64,000 bases of DNA. Source: Paucisalibacillus algeriensis. GTDB lineage: Bacteria; Bacillota; Bacilli; Bacillales; Amphibacillaceae. Every line of letters begins with the position of its first letter. The first letter of the stretch is position 1. A program made the translations under genes and the position numbers. The stretch covers positions 1-64,000 of the forward strand of contig NZ_CBYO010000007.1 in NCBI RefSeq assembly GCF_000577245.1, given 5' to 3'. Positions 54,892 to 63,859 of this stretch are shown here, piece by piece. Under the pieces are notes generated by a model that saw nothing but the letters and a program-made list of their open reading frames with translations, did no database searches and was not told the DNA's origin.

Positions 54892-54968
54892 AAAAAAAGA
54901 CCAAACCAAATAGAAAGTCAAAGAGACCTCTATTTAATCTGATCTTGCCCGCTTTACCGGTAACACGT
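54892..54968 (-). promoter_or_regulatory. RAT antiterminator and overlapping terminator in the bglP leader
   Basis: On the minus strand GTGTTACCGGTAAAGCGGGC (54967-54948) resembles the RAT consensus bound by LicT-family proteins. It runs into a 16-bp terminator stem (54944-54929 with 54914-54899, G-T pairs included) followed by seven T. RAT and terminator overlap, so LicT binding would exclude termination. Confidence 0.85.
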
Positions 54969-55001
54969 CATTTAATAGAATTATATAATTTTCATATCTA
55001 C

Positions 55002-55030
55002 ATAATAAAATAAAAGCGCTATCATGTCAA
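55002..55030 (-). promoter_or_regulatory. bglP promoter with overlapping cre-like site
   Basis: TTGACA (55030-55025), a 17-base spacer and TATTAT (55007-55002) form a strong promoter. The spacer contains TGATAGCGCTTTTA, which differs from the cre consensus at two positions, so CcpA would block RNA polymerase. A degraded GGGACGTAGGGTC repeat (55035-55058) lies just upstream. Confidence 0.7.
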
Positions 55031-55131
55031 CACCCCAAGTCCCAGACCCTACGTCCCAACTTATCTATTCAATTATTTTGAAAATTAATATACACTGACA
55101 ATATAGTATTTTACCAAAGGGGGAAGTTGGC

Positions 55132-55842
55132 TTGTCAAAGATTGCAATTATTTCAGATATTCATGGTAACTTAACTGCATTAAAGGCGGTCCTTGAGGAT
55201 ATTGAAAAACGTGGTGTGGACCAGATATTTTGTTTGGGAGATTTGGTCGGGAAGGGTCCACGTGGTTCAGAGTGTATTGAACTTGTTCGAATGCATTGCG
55301 ACAAAGTCATTTATGGAAATTGGGATGTGTTTATCCGCGATGAGATTGATAATGAAGCTATTAATTGGATTCAGAATCGGTTAACAGATGAGGATTATAA
55401 CTATTTGTCCTCCTTGCCTTTTTATATTGATTTTGAATTAAACGGGAAACTATGTCGTTGTTTTCATGCATCTCCGAGGAGCGTTTACGAGCGAATTGCA
55501 CCGGAGTATCATCCAACAGAAAAGTGTTTATCCCTTTTTGAAAATAGCGAAGAAACCGATTCACTTCACTCTACTCGAACACCAGATATGATATTTTATG
55601 GAGATATACACCTGACTTGGTTAAGAACTTATGAAATTGGAATCCTTTGTAATGTAGGAAGTGTTGGTTTAGATGTCGTGGACGCTACATATGTGATTCT
55701 TGATGGCTCACATGGGGCAAATTCGATTAACTTTGTCAGAGTTCCTTATGATAGGGAGACAGAGCTTAGGGAAGCTAAGGAACTGGGAATGGTTGGTTAT
55801 GAGGGATATTATAAAGAAATTATGTATGATCAATTTATGTGA
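55132..55842 (+). CDS. Metallophosphoesterase (YfcE/DUF2051-like)
   Basis: The 236-residue calcineurin-like phosphoesterase starts at a TTG with AAAGGGGGAA upstream. Metal-binding motifs are AIISDIHGN, FCLGDLVGKGP, VIYGNWD, CFHASPRS and YGDIHLTW. It probably hydrolyses a phosphate ester or diester in the cytoplasm; the substrate cannot be read from sequence. It is monocistronic between two unrelated operons. Confidence 0.82.
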   Translation: MSKIAIISDIHGNLTALKAVLEDIEKRGVDQIFCLGDLVGKGPRGSECIELVRMHCDKVIYGNWDVFIRDEIDNEAINWIQNRLTDEDYNYLSSLPFYIDFELNGKLCRCFHASPRSVYERIAPEYHPTEKCLSLFENSEETDSLHSTRTPDMIFYGDIHLTWLRTYEIGILCNVGSVGLDVVDATYVILDGSHGANSINFVRVPYDRETELREAKELGMVGYEGYYKEIMYDQFM

Positions 55843-55945
55843 AGTAAAGGGACTGTTCTTATGCTTCATTATAGATAAAATTAAAAGCTCTCTTTAGAAA
55901 CAGGTTGGCACTTAGATTTATGAGTACCTTCAAAATATAATAAAA

Positions 55946-55994
55946 AGAAGGTACAATAAACAGATTATACCTGCAAATTGTGCCTTCTTTCTTA
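55946..55994. terminator. Bidirectional terminator between the phosphoesterase and the KDPG operon
   Basis: A 12-bp stem AGAAGGTACAAT/ATTGTGCCTTCT (one G-T pair) is flanked by TTTCTT on the plus strand and TTTTTATT on the minus strand. Confidence 0.82.
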
Positions 55995-56017
55995 CAATAC
56001 CCGATTATCCCCGGTAC

Positions 56018-56674
56018 CTATATCTGTGCCAATCTATTCTCGAATTCTCGAGAACTTTCAACAAATAACCTGGCTAGTTTCTCTAATTCGTCCCATTCTT
56101 CTAACTGTAATAAGGAAGAATTAACTAAAGACCCCCCAACACCAACTGCAATCGATCCTACTTCAAAGAAACTCTTAATATTTTTTAGTGAGATTCCACC
56201 CGTTGGCATGATTGGTATATCATTTAAAGGTCCCTTAATGTCTTTAATAAACTGTGAGCCGAGTGTATTAGCGGGGAACACCTTGATAATATCTGCTCCC
56301 CATTCGTAACCTCGATAGATCTCAGTTGGAGTAAATGCACCAGGGATCATTATTTTACCTTCTTTTTTTGTATATTCGATGGTTTCCCTATCTAATATTG
56401 GTGCAAATATAAAATCTGCTCCAGCTGCAATTGCTTCCTTTGCCTGCTGTTGTTCAACAACTGTTCCGGCCCCAATAACTGCCTTATCTCCATAAAGTCC
56501 CTTTAACTCATAGATTTTCTCTAATGATTTTTCTGAGTCCATTGTTACTTCTATTCCAGTAACACCACCAGCAATGAGGGATTCTACAAGCCGATTTACT
56601 TTACTTGGCTCTACTCGTCTAACAACCGCAACAATACCCGATGAAATCAGTTTGTTTAATTTAGAATTACTCAT
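56018..56674 (-). CDS. eda: KDPG/KHG aldolase
   Basis: The enzyme cleaves 2-keto-3-deoxy-6-phosphogluconate to pyruvate and glyceraldehyde 3-phosphate. The 218-residue TIM barrel has ISSGIVAVVRRVEP, GVTGIEVTM, IGAGTVVEQQQA and the Schiff-base lysine in ADIIKVFPAN. It is the last gene of the sugar-acid operon, downstream of KDG kinase. Confidence 0.92.
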   Translation of the reverse strand: MSNSKLNKLISSGIVAVVRRVEPSKVNRLVESLIAGGVTGIEVTMDSEKSLEKIYELKGLYGDKAVIGAGTVVEQQQAKEAIAAGADFIFAPILDRETIEYTKKEGKIMIPGAFTPTEIYRGYEWGADIIKVFPANTLGSQFIKDIKGPLNDIPIMPTGGISLKNIKSFFEVGSIAVGVGGSLVNSSLLQLEEWDELEKLARLFVESSREFENRLAQI

Positions 56675-56700
56675 TTTACCCCTCCTATAAAAATATTATT

Positions 56701-57648
56701 CTATCTAGTTACCCGAGTATTAGAGTGGTTTGGGTCAATTTCATCCCAGTATGGATAGCCTTCAAAATCTCCTTCCACAGATAAAGCACGAGCTCCTATT
56801 CTGTTTCCTAATCTAATAGAATCATAATAATTCCAGCCTCTTAATAACCCGGAGATAACACCTGCAGCGAAACCGTCTCCAGCACCTACCGTATCCACTA
56901 TCTCTTTTACTGGAAATCCAGGTACATACCCATCTTCACTTTGGGTAGCAAAGTATGCACCTTTTGCCCCTAATTTAACCACAACCAGGCTTGTACCCTT
57001 TTCTAAATAGAATTGTGCGATTTTTTCAGGTTCACTCTCACCAGTTAGAAGTTTCCCTTCATCAATTCCAGGCATGACTATGTCACATTCCTTAGCTATA
57101 TCATTTAAGACCTCTTGCGCCTCTTCCTCTGACCACAATTTCAATCGAATATTTGGGTCGAAAACAAGATACTGATTTTCATTTCTTTTCACTAGATTTA
57201 CTACCCTTTTAATCGCTTCTTTACTTGTAGAACTTAGGGCAGCTGTAATGCCAGTAAGATGTACAAATTTAGCCTGTTGAAAATAGCTAGGAACTATATC
57301 TTCTGCACTTAACTTGCTAGCTGCAGAATTATGTCGATAATAATAAATATTTGGGTCCCTACCAACAGTTCTTTCCTTAAAGAAAACACCAGTAGAATAA
57401 TTCTCATCAAACAAGACCTGGGATGTATCTACTCCCTCACCACGAATCACATTACGGATATATATCCCAAATTCATCTTTTCCTAATTTACTAACCCATC
57501 CAACCCGATGACCTAGTCTAGTTAATGCGACCGCGACATTAGATTCAGCACCACCAATCATCTTGTTAAAGCGATTTATATAGCGGAGTGGTCCATTGGA
57601 ATCTGGGGAAAGCAAAACCATGCTTTCTCCTAAAGTAATAACATCCAT
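56701..57648 (-). CDS. kdgK: 2-keto-3-deoxygluconate kinase (PfkB family)
   Basis: The 315-residue PfkB kinase begins MDVITLGESMVLLSPDS and has the GGAESNVAVAL substrate segment and the C-terminal catalytic motif DTVGAGDGFAAGV. It would make KDPG from KDG, the substrate for the adjacent aldolase. Assignment to KDG rather than another sugar rests on those neighbours. It lies one base after the upstream gene's stop. Confidence 0.87.
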   Translation of the reverse strand: MDVITLGESMVLLSPDSNGPLRYINRFNKMIGGAESNVAVALTRLGHRVGWVSKLGKDEFGIYIRNVIRGEGVDTSQVLFDENYSTGVFFKERTVGRDPNIYYYRHNSAASKLSAEDIVPSYFQQAKFVHLTGITAALSSTSKEAIKRVVNLVKRNENQYLVFDPNIRLKLWSEEEAQEVLNDIAKECDIVMPGIDEGKLLTGESEPEKIAQFYLEKGTSLVVVKLGAKGAYFATQSEDGYVPGFPVKEIVDTVGAGDGFAAGVISGLLRGWNYYDSIRLGNRIGARALSVEGDFEGYPYWDEIDPNHSNTRVTR

Positions 57649-57649
57649 C

Positions 57650-59452
57650 TTAACCCCTCGATCCTGAATTATTCATAAAAAGATCTGTCATAAATCTGCC
57701 ATCCAATGTTGAGGTATCATTAATTCCTAGTAAATCACCAATCGTTCTTCCAGCATCACTCATAAAATATGGCCCTGAAACTTGGGAATCACGATGATAT
57801 CCTGTCTTACTAGTTCTTCCAGAGGCAACAAATATCCCCCAATTAGAAGAATGTTCTGTTCTAGCACTAGGAATCTGTGGACCATGGTTTGCCCCCGGTG
57901 AAGAAACCTTTGCAACTACATCCTTCTTATTTGTTCCCCATACAAACCCTTGACTATATGCAAATATTACATCTCCCATTAAAGGTCCCCAGTAACCAAT
58001 TATAGATGCGTCTTGTTTTTTCAGAGTTAGTGCGCTAACTTGCTTACCTTCATAACTCCAAGTAGTTATAGCACGGAATACTTCCTGTTGAACAGCTTCA
58101 TAATCTTCTAATGCAACGATACCATTTGGTTCTCTACCTTGAAGATTGACATAAATCTCTAATCCGCCTCTTTCATCTTTCAAGTAGGCCTTTGACTTCT
58201 CAAGAACCGGAGTTCCATATTCATCTAATACACAAAGCCCGCATTCTTCTAATCGTAAATAAACATCACAAAAATACGTATTTGGAACATCACCATGGTC
58301 AGAAGCCAATATTAAAGTCGTATCATCATCTTTCTCCTTCATGATCTTACCAATGGTTTTATCTAATAAGATATAGCTTTTCCACATATTTTCTTCATAA
58401 AGAATGGAATCCTTTTCAGAATAAAATGGAGATGCTGGATCATATTGTCCTAAACTTGTATGATGTGTTTCATCATTTATACGAAATACAGTTGCAAACA
58501 AGTCAAATCCCTTTTCATTTAATAAACATAGTGCAGCATTTGCTAACCAAGTAGCTTGATAGTTTGCTTCTTCAAAACTAGTCTCATGGTACATTTCAGT
58601 TGGTGATGCTTTGACTGTCCACGATTGTATAAACGGACCATTTCTATCGACTAATTCCATAGCTAAAGTATTATCACTAGAAATCTTAGCTAAATCTAAT
58701 ATTTGTGTTTGTATGATATCTAGTTCTTCTTGTTCCCTATTATAATGAACTAGTTTAAAACGAACTGTTCCTTCTACAGCATCATCTACATCAATGGTAA
58801 CCCAATCTGACCAGCTATTAACCTGTACAGGAATTACCGTGTCCTTGTCCAATATCAACTTAATCTCTTCATCATTTACTAGATTAATGGATACTTCTTT
58901 ATCCTTACCATTTGTTAACTGAATAGTAAAAGTAAATTCATCGTTAACTTTGGTAATAGAAGAACGATTATTTTTTTCATGGTGTGCAACCGTAGCTATT
59001 GGTGGCCAGCCTAATGATTCCTTTACCTCTTTTAATGGCCATTTATCTAGGTTCGTACTAAATACTCTTGGGGATGCCAGTTCAAAAGGGGCTTTTTCCT
59101 TCCCACCATAAAATGGTGCAAAACTAAAATGATTCGTCTCATCCACAGAAATAGAATTCGGAAAATGTACCAAAGCACACTTCTTACCCTCAGCTTGTGT
59201 AAGTCCAATTAAATGGTCATTATTTTGTTGAGGTAATGATTGACCTTTCCACGAGTTACCAGGAGCCTGTCCTGTTAGAAAAGAAACCCAGTTCACATCT
59301 CCCCATGTAGATATATAAGGAAGCAGTTCCGTTGTTGCTCCCTTCTCCATCATGTCTGATATGTTTGGAAGGTACCCCTCTCTAGCAAATTTATATACTA
59401 ATTCTGGTATTAAACCATCCACTCCAAATAAAACTACTTTTTGTTCTGCCAC
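57650..59452 (-). CDS. Type I phosphodiesterase/alkaline phosphatase superfamily protein
   Basis: The 600-residue protein has alkaline-phosphatase-fold metal motifs: VVLFGVDGLIPELV, STWGDVNWVSFLTGQAP (nucleophile region), RINDETHHTS, TTLILASDHGDVPN and SPGANHGPQIP. There is no signal peptide, so it acts in the cytoplasm. I chose the GTG at 59452 (10 bases after GGAG); a longer start at 59521 would overlap the dehydratase gene and carry a non-family tail. Its role in a sugar-acid operon may be to release the acid from a phosphodiester or phosphonate-type conjugate, which is inference. Confidence 0.8.
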   Translation of the reverse strand: MAEQKVVLFGVDGLIPELVYKFAREGYLPNISDMMEKGATTELLPYISTWGDVNWVSFLTGQAPGNSWKGQSLPQQNNDHLIGLTQAEGKKCALVHFPNSISVDETNHFSFAPFYGGKEKAPFELASPRVFSTNLDKWPLKEVKESLGWPPIATVAHHEKNNRSSITKVNDEFTFTIQLTNGKDKEVSINLVNDEEIKLILDKDTVIPVQVNSWSDWVTIDVDDAVEGTVRFKLVHYNREQEELDIIQTQILDLAKISSDNTLAMELVDRNGPFIQSWTVKASPTEMYHETSFEEANYQATWLANAALCLLNEKGFDLFATVFRINDETHHTSLGQYDPASPFYSEKDSILYEENMWKSYILLDKTIGKIMKEKDDDTTLILASDHGDVPNTYFCDVYLRLEECGLCVLDEYGTPVLEKSKAYLKDERGGLEIYVNLQGREPNGIVALEDYEAVQQEVFRAITTWSYEGKQVSALTLKKQDASIIGYWGPLMGDVIFAYSQGFVWGTNKKDVVAKVSSPGANHGPQIPSARTEHSSNWGIFVASGRTSKTGYHRDSQVSGPYFMSDAGRTIGDLLGINDTSTLDGRFMTDLFMNNSGSRG

Positions 59453-59468
59453 TTTTTCCACACTCCTA

Positions 59469-60620
59469 TCATTTAAAGACTTCAATCTTATATTCTTCGA
59501 TGACTTCCCGATTAACATCAACCCCGATGCCTGGCTTTTGTGGAACAGCTACTTTTCCATTTTCCATGTTAATCGCATGAAAGATTAAATCCTCTCTGAA
59601 AGGATGATCTGATTGGTCATATTCAAGATAAGGCTGATCCGCATTAAGTGATAAAGGTGCAGGTGGTAAGGTTGCGATATACTGCATTGATGCCGCTAGT
59701 CCAATACCAGAACCCCATACATGTGGGATAACCATTGTATTCCATGCTTGTGCCATAGCGGCAATTTTTTTACACTCCGTAAAGCCCCCGGATGAACAAA
59801 GATCCGGTTGCAGAATATCTACTGCCTTTTGAGAAATCCAATGACGATAACCTATTTTTCCAAATAGATTTTCTCCAGTAGCCACGTATGTACTAGTTAG
59901 ATTTTTTATTTCTTTATAACCTTCTATATCCTCTGGAGCTAGGGGCTCTTCGAAGAAATGAATATTAGCATCTTCTAATTCTAAGAGTAATCTTCTAGCT
60001 TGCGAGGAATTATACGCACCATTCGCATCTAGCATTATTTTAGGTTCGTTCCCTACTGCTTCCCGAATGGTATAGATATACTCTAGGTCGGTTTCTACAC
60101 CGAATCCAATTTTCAACTTAAATGCCTCAAAGCCATTTGAAAGGTGCTCATTTGCTTCTTCAATTCCTGCCTGTAGGTATTCTTTTCCTTCTTTTCGATA
60201 AAATCCTGTTGCATAAGGTGTAATTTCATCGCGAAAATTCCCACCAATTAACTTACTAATCGGCTTGTTTAAGGCTCTTCCAATTACATCCCATAGTGCA
60301 ATATCGACACCACTGATGGCATTAACAGCTGCGCCTCCACCAAAAGGTCTGGTAGCATTGTACATTTCCTCCCACAGCACTTCTACATCAAATGGGTCCC
60401 GTCCTAATAACCGTGGTTTAAAGCAATGCTCTACGAAAGATGCTGCAATTTCAGGAGGTTGTAAACCATGACAAAGGGATTCTCCCCAACCTACAATCCC
60501 TTCATCGGTAACAATTTCAACAATCATAGTACTTCTGTTTTTTACCCATCCTTGTGAAAAAGCAAATGGTTCATCTAATGGTTTCCTTAAAACATGAGTG
60601 ATAATATCTGTGATTTTCAT
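59469..60620 (-). CDS. Enolase-superfamily sugar-acid dehydratase (mandelate racemase group)
   Basis: The 383-residue enzyme has the KxK motif AFKLKIG, metal ligands in IMLDANGAYN, HFFEEPLAPE and VATGEN, and the catalytic histidine in VIPHVWGSG. This pattern fits acid-sugar dehydratases that make 2-keto-3-deoxy acids. With KDG kinase and KDPG aldolase next to it, the likely substrate is gluconate, galactonate or a similar aldonate; which one cannot be told from sequence. Confidence 0.87.
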   Translation of the reverse strand: MKITDIITHVLRKPLDEPFAFSQGWVKNRSTMIVEIVTDEGIVGWGESLCHGLQPPEIAASFVEHCFKPRLLGRDPFDVEVLWEEMYNATRPFGGGAAVNAISGVDIALWDVIGRALNKPISKLIGGNFRDEITPYATGFYRKEGKEYLQAGIEEANEHLSNGFEAFKLKIGFGVETDLEYIYTIREAVGNEPKIMLDANGAYNSSQARRLLLELEDANIHFFEEPLAPEDIEGYKEIKNLTSTYVATGENLFGKIGYRHWISQKAVDILQPDLCSSGGFTECKKIAAMAQAWNTMVIPHVWGSGIGLAASMQYIATLPPAPLSLNADQPYLEYDQSDHPFREDLIFHAINMENGKVAVPQKPGIGVDVNREVIEEYKIEVFK

Positions 60621-60636
60621 GAAACGACTCCCCCAT

Positions 60637-62142
60637 TTATGATTTTTGTGTCTTGTTTAAATGTGATTTTGAAATTAGCACCTTAATGATCGGTAATAAA
60701 ATGGATAAAACTGCAAGTACAATAAACACAAGTGAGATAGGCTTAGTTAAAAAGATCATATAACTTCCATCACTTATTGCAAGCGCCTGTCTAAATGATG
60801 TTTCCGCTATCGGACCGAGTACAATCCCTAGCAACATTGGTGTAACTGGAAAACCAAATTTCGGTAAAAAGTAACCAATTAATCCGAACACTAACATGAC
60901 CCTAACGTCAAACATTGTATTATTAACTCCAAATGCACCTATAAAACAAAGAATTAATAACATAGGCATTAATAAATTGGTAGGCACTAGCTTAATCTTG
61001 GCAAATACCTTTGTAGTAAAAGAACCTTGAATAAACATAAAAATGTTAACTAGTAGTAACCCAAGCATAATGGTGTACATCATATCCGCATAGTTAACAA
61101 ATAATTGTGGTCCCGGTGCCAATCCTTGCATCATAAGTGCACCTAACATGACAGCTGTGACAGTATCACCTGGAATCCCTAATGTAAGTAAGGGAATAAG
61201 TGTTGCTCCAGTCACACCATTATTCCCTGACTCAGCAGCAGCAATCCCATCCAATGAGCCTTTACCAAATTCTTCTTTATTCTTTGATGCTCTTCTAGCC
61301 TCGTTATAACTTAGGAACGAAGCAATCGCAGGTCCTGTACCTGGTATCGCACCAATAATCGTTCCAATGAAACTTGACTTTAACATGGTCTTTTTGAATT
61401 TCTTAATCATTGTTCGATAAGACATCACTACCTTATCGATATTACTAATTTTTTCATCTTTATGGATATGAGCTGTTTGTGCTTTTTTAACAATCTCAGA
61501 AATGGCAAATAATCCAATTAGTGCAGGAATAAGATTAATACCACCCATCATATAACTATCACCAAAAGAAAAACGAGGTAAACCACTTATTGGATCTAAG
61601 CCGACAGTTGCAATCAGCATCCCAAGGAGACCCATAATGATCCCTTTTCTTAAATTATCTCCACTAACACTGATAATCATTGTTAAACCAAAAAAAGCTA
61701 ATGCGAAAAACTCTGGTGGCCCAAAGTTTAATGCAAACTTCGACAACTGTGGTGCAATTAATAGTAATGCTAAAGCACTAAATAATCCCCCTACAACAGA
61801 AGCAAGCAATGCCATTCGTAAAGCATCTGCAGCTTTTCCTTTTTCAGCAAGTGCATAACCATCAATAACAGTAGCCGCAGAAGCCGGAGTTCCTGGTGTA
61901 TTAATTAAAATTGCGGATGCAGAACCACCATAAGTTCCTGCACAATAAATCCCTAATAGAAATAACATAGCTGTTGTTGGTTCTAACCCATATGTAACAG
62001 GTAGCATAAGGGCAACTCCCATTGTTGCAGTCAACCCGGGTAATGATCCGAATATAAATCCTAATACCACCCCCAAAATCATAAACAGCAATGTTTGGAA
62101 TTCAAATATTGATAAAAGACTATTTATTAATACATCTCCCAT
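60637..62142 (-). CDS. tctA: Tripartite tricarboxylate transporter, large permease TctA
   Basis: The 501-residue membrane protein has about 11-12 helices and TctA hallmarks: FGSLPGLTATMGVALMLPVTY, INTPGTPASAATVIDGY, GAIPGTGPAIASFLSYNEARRASK and LTLGIPGDTVTAVMLGALMM. It works with TctB and the binding protein TctC for carboxylates. Confidence 0.92.
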   Translation of the reverse strand: MGDVLINSLLSIFEFQTLLFMILGVVLGFIFGSLPGLTATMGVALMLPVTYGLEPTTAMLFLLGIYCAGTYGGSASAILINTPGTPASAATVIDGYALAEKGKAADALRMALLASVVGGLFSALALLLIAPQLSKFALNFGPPEFFALAFFGLTMIISVSGDNLRKGIIMGLLGMLIATVGLDPISGLPRFSFGDSYMMGGINLIPALIGLFAISEIVKKAQTAHIHKDEKISNIDKVVMSYRTMIKKFKKTMLKSSFIGTIIGAIPGTGPAIASFLSYNEARRASKNKEEFGKGSLDGIAAAESGNNGVTGATLIPLLTLGIPGDTVTAVMLGALMMQGLAPGPQLFVNYADMMYTIMLGLLLVNIFMFIQGSFTTKVFAKIKLVPTNLLMPMLLILCFIGAFGVNNTMFDVRVMLVFGLIGYFLPKFGFPVTPMLLGIVLGPIAETSFRQALAISDGSYMIFLTKPISLVFIVLAVLSILLPIIKVLISKSHLNKTQKS

Positions 62143-62157
62143 ATTATTCCCCCCTTA

Positions 62158-62619
62158 CTAAGGTAGATTGATATACATAATATCCTCAAAGATAAAATTA
62201 ACTAGAAAAATAAAAGCTACCATTATCACATATAAATACCATTTTCGAACGGAGAGCACCCACATTATGACAAACATACAAATAATAGATGCTATAATAA
62301 AATGAAAATAATCAATAATAAAGGAATAGAAGACGGTTATTAGAAAGACGATAATACCGGCAACCGGTTTTCCTCCTTCTTCCGAATTTGTTTCCCCTTC
62401 TGTTTTTGTTTCCTTTATAAAAAAAGTACTAATAAAGGAAATCCCACTGATTATCAAAATAAGGATTGCCAGAATACTAGGGAAAAAGTCTGGTCCAAAA
62501 CTACTATTAGAATTAGCATTTGTTTGGATTTGCGCAGGAATAAGTACTTTCCAAAGCAAGATACTCCCTACTAGAAAAAACAACCATATATAACGTTCCC
62601 TTTTTTGTTTAGTTATCAT
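62158..62619 (-). CDS. tctB: Tripartite tricarboxylate transporter, small permease TctB
   Basis: The 153-residue protein has four predicted helices, with FGPDFFPSILAILILIISG near the start, as usual for TctB. I chose the ATG at 62619, six bases after GTAGGTGG; an in-frame start at 62670 lies in a hairpin before the gene. It is 15 bases upstream of tctA. Confidence 0.85.
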   Translation of the reverse strand: MITKQKRERYIWLFFLVGSILLWKVLIPAQIQTNANSNSSFGPDFFPSILAILILIISGISFISTFFIKETKTEGETNSEEGGKPVAGIIVFLITVFYSFIIDYFHFIIASIICMFVIMWVLSVRKWYLYVIMVAFIFLVNFIFEDIMYINLP

Positions 62620-62649
62620 GTTATACCACCTACTTTTTTTCAGTATAGA

Positions 62650-62674
62650 AAGGGTGATAATTTCTATCACCCTT
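62650..62674 (-). terminator. Intercistronic hairpin between tctC and tctB
   Basis: A perfect 10-bp stem AAGGGTGATA/TATCACCCTT has a 5-base loop and only a short T-tract. It probably limits expression of the permeases relative to the binding protein. Confidence 0.65.
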
Positions 62675-62686
62675 CAAGATAAATTA

Positions 62687-63661
62687 TTACTTGGAAAGCC
62701 CCATTTTTTCTATTACTGCTCCATGCTCTTCATGCTGAGCTTGCAATCGCTCCATTACCTCATCCCCACTAATTTCTTGTGGTGTTAGATTAGCAGTTTC
62801 TAAGAATTCTTGGTATCCAGGACTTTTCATTGCTTCATCAACAATTTCCTCTAATTTAGCAACCACATCATCTGGAGTTTCTTTTGATACAAGCAAGAAT
62901 TTCCAAACACTCATATCAATAGGGAAACCTTTTTCTTCAAAAGTAGGTACATCTGGTAAGTCTTCAAAACGTTCTGGAGAGAAAATTCCTAGAATTCTTA
63001 GGTCCCCTGATTCAACGTGCTGCATAATTCCACCTGGGTGTGCAGCAGCTGTGTCAACATGTCCACCAAGTAAAGCTGTTATTGCAGGATTTTGACCTTC
63101 ATATGCTACACTTTCAGCTTCGATTCCGGCCTGGTGAAAAAATCCAACTTGTGCTAAATCTGGTAATCCACCAGCCCCAGAGTGTGCATAGGTGATTCTA
63201 GTATCTGTATCAGCAATTAAATCATCTAAGGTTTCCCAAGGAGAGTCTGCGTTTACTACTAATACTATAGGTTCGTAGGTTAGCCCTTTTATTGCGCTAA
63301 AGTCATCAATAGAATACTGCACTTCTGTTAGGTGTGGTTGAGTTGTGAATACTCCTACCGCATCAAATAAAATCGTATGGGCATCTGGTTGTTGTGTTGC
63401 AACTTCTGTAGTTGCAATCGTACCACCAGCACCCTCTCGGTTTACGACTACTACATTTTGATCGACAACATTACTCATTGCTTCTGCTAATGCTCTAGCC
63501 GTCTGATCACTACTTCCACCTGCAGACCACGGTACAACAATTTCAATTGTTTCTGATGGAAAATCTTCACCAGATAACTCCTTATCACCTGAAGCATTTG
63601 AACTACAACCTATCAATGAAATAATTAATACGAATAATATCGGTAAAAATATCTTATTCAT
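62687..63661 (-). CDS. tctC: Tripartite tricarboxylate transporter binding lipoprotein TctC
   Basis: The 324-residue lipoprotein has a lipobox SLIGC (Cys19) and the Bug/TctC motifs IEIVVPWSAGGSSDQTARALAE, VVNREGAGGTIATTEVA, TYAHSGAGGLPDLAQVGFF and ALLGGHVDTAAAHPGG. GGAGG is upstream of the ATG. It captures the carboxylate for TctAB and is the first gene of the sugar-acid operon. Confidence 0.92.
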   Translation of the reverse strand: MNKIFLPILFVLIISLIGCSSNASGDKELSGEDFPSETIEIVVPWSAGGSSDQTARALAEAMSNVVDQNVVVVNREGAGGTIATTEVATQQPDAHTILFDAVGVFTTQPHLTEVQYSIDDFSAIKGLTYEPIVLVVNADSPWETLDDLIADTDTRITYAHSGAGGLPDLAQVGFFHQAGIEAESVAYEGQNPAITALLGGHVDTAAAHPGGIMQHVESGDLRILGIFSPERFEDLPDVPTFEEKGFPIDMSVWKFLLVSKETPDDVVAKLEEIVDEAMKSPGYQEFLETANLTPQEISGDEVMERLQAQHEEHGAVIEKMGLSK

Positions 63662-63765
63662 TTGAAAACCTCCATTTTTTTATTAGCCTGAAATTAGTTA
63701 AGTCATGTCCCCAATAATCTAGCTTTCCATCTTGTACTATCCATCACCGCCTTAAAAGAATTGAC

Positions 63766-63790
63766 GTTCCGTATTAAGGAACACCGTTCC
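63766..63790 (-). promoter_or_regulatory. IclR-type operator candidate before tctC
   Basis: GTTCC-GTATTAA-GGAAC (63766-63782) is an inverted repeat, with a third GTTCC half at 63786-63790. It lies between the IclR-family gene and tctC, where its target promoter should be. IclR proteins often bind GTTCC/GGAAC-type half-sites. Confidence 0.5.
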
Positions 63791-63859
63791 AATGTATATG
63801 TAAAAAATAAGTTATCGGAGTTTCAACTACTTTATCTGTATAACTTACTGATATCGCTT

